5,654 nt of DNA, taken from Pseudomonadota bacterium (GTDB lineage Bacteria > Pseudomonadota > Alphaproteobacteria > Rhizobiales > Xanthobacteraceae). Positions 5,551 to 5,654 of the stretch are shown here, piece by piece (within the stretch, counting starts at the first letter, position 1; each line of letters begins with the position of its first letter). Location of the stretch: NCBI GenBank assembly GCA_023391175.1, contig JAEWBL010000516.1, positions 1 to 5,654 on the forward strand, written 5' to 3'. Below the pieces are notes generated by a model, which did not search any database, was not told where the DNA came from, and worked only from the letters and a program-made list of their open reading frames with translations. The position numbers were made by a program, and so were the translations under genes.

Positions 5551-5568
5551 TGTGCGGAAATCCGCACA
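5551..5568. promoter_or_regulatory. Perfect inverted repeat, probable high-affinity DctD-type activator site
   Basis: TGTGCGGAAATCCGCACA has perfect 8-bp arms around a 2-bp centre. Its centre lies about 150 bp upstream of the predicted dctA start, a normal enhancer distance for a sigma54 activator. Rhizobial DctD is known to bind two tandem sites of very unequal affinity upstream of dctA; one perfect and one degenerate copy fits that picture. The assignment to DctD rests on position and context, not on a matrix comparison. Confidence 0.7.
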
Positions 5569-5583
5569 CGAGGAGAGCCTGCC

Positions 5584-5654
5584 TTGGCCGAGCCGGGCGA
5601 TGAATCGGTTCCCGAGCGCCCCTCCCGCCGCCGCCTGCTGACGGTGGGCGGCGC
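5584..5654 (+). CDS. Start of a divergent gene, possibly dctB sensor kinase (partial)
   Basis: Only 23 codons are inside the window. The reading frame starts at TTG 5584, eight nt after a strong GAGGAG (5570-5575), and gives MAEPGDESVPERPSRRRLLT followed by VGG, open to the edge. The polar start, then a triple Arg and the onset of a hydrophobic stretch, fits a cytoplasmic N-terminus leading into a first membrane helix. Its position, divergent from dctA across a shared regulatory region, is where rhizobia carry dctB, the periplasmic-sensing histidine kinase for C4-dicarboxylates, with dctD next. The same residues (SRRRLL) also resemble a twin-arginine export signal, so a Tat-exported protein is the main alternative. 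The ATG at 5600 is in another frame that stops within the window. Confidence 0.6.
   Translation, partial: MAEPGDESVPERPSRRRLLTVGG

Overview
The window looks like chromosomal DNA of a GC-rich alphaproteobacterium of the rhizobial type. Xanthobacteraceae (Xanthobacter, Azorhizobium and relatives) would fit, but that placement is inference. The grounds are strong G/C preference at third codon positions, an alphaproteobacterial OmpR-family response regulator, and a dctA gene with a sigma54-type promoter facing a divergent gene, the arrangement known for dctA and dctBD in rhizobia. There is no sign of mobile elements, CRISPR, rRNA or tRNA.

Layout, left to right. 1-591 (minus) is the N-terminal 197 codons of a LutA/YkgE-type cysteine-rich (Fe-S) protein of lactate oxidation, running off the left edge. 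708-1211 (minus) is a small YkuD-fold L,D-transpeptidase homologue. A 110-bp divergent region (1212-1321) holds a 14-bp perfect palindrome and a GNRA-capped hairpin touching the Shine-Dalgarno sequence of the next gene. 1322-2008 (plus) is a complete OmpR-family response regulator with no kinase beside it, followed at 2056-2535 by a stand-alone cyclic-nucleotide-binding-domain protein without a DNA-binding domain. 2558-3802 (minus) is a two-domain ChrA chromate transporter, convergent with the preceding pair. 3942-5303 (minus) is DctA, the C4-dicarboxylate/cation symporter, closed by a clear intrinsic terminator at 3873-3902 that separates it from chrA. The right edge (5584-5654, plus) is the first 23 codons of a divergent gene, possibly dctB.

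The most informative non-coding stretch is 5304-5583. Read towards dctA it holds, in order: a perfect 18-bp inverted repeat, a degenerate copy 32 bp away (about three helical turns), a near-consensus IHF site, and a -24/-12 sigma54 promoter with the correct 10-bp GG-to-GC spacing. This is the architecture expected for a DctD-type, succinate-inducible promoter. The perfect repeat also sits directly before the ribosome binding site of the divergent gene, so one site could serve both directions.

The genes form three loose themes: uptake or oxidation of organic acids (LutA, DctA), cell envelope and signalling (L,D-transpeptidase, response regulator, cNMP-binding protein), and oxyanion efflux (ChrA). 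I see no wholly unknown system. The regulatory DNA is where a second look is most worthwhile.
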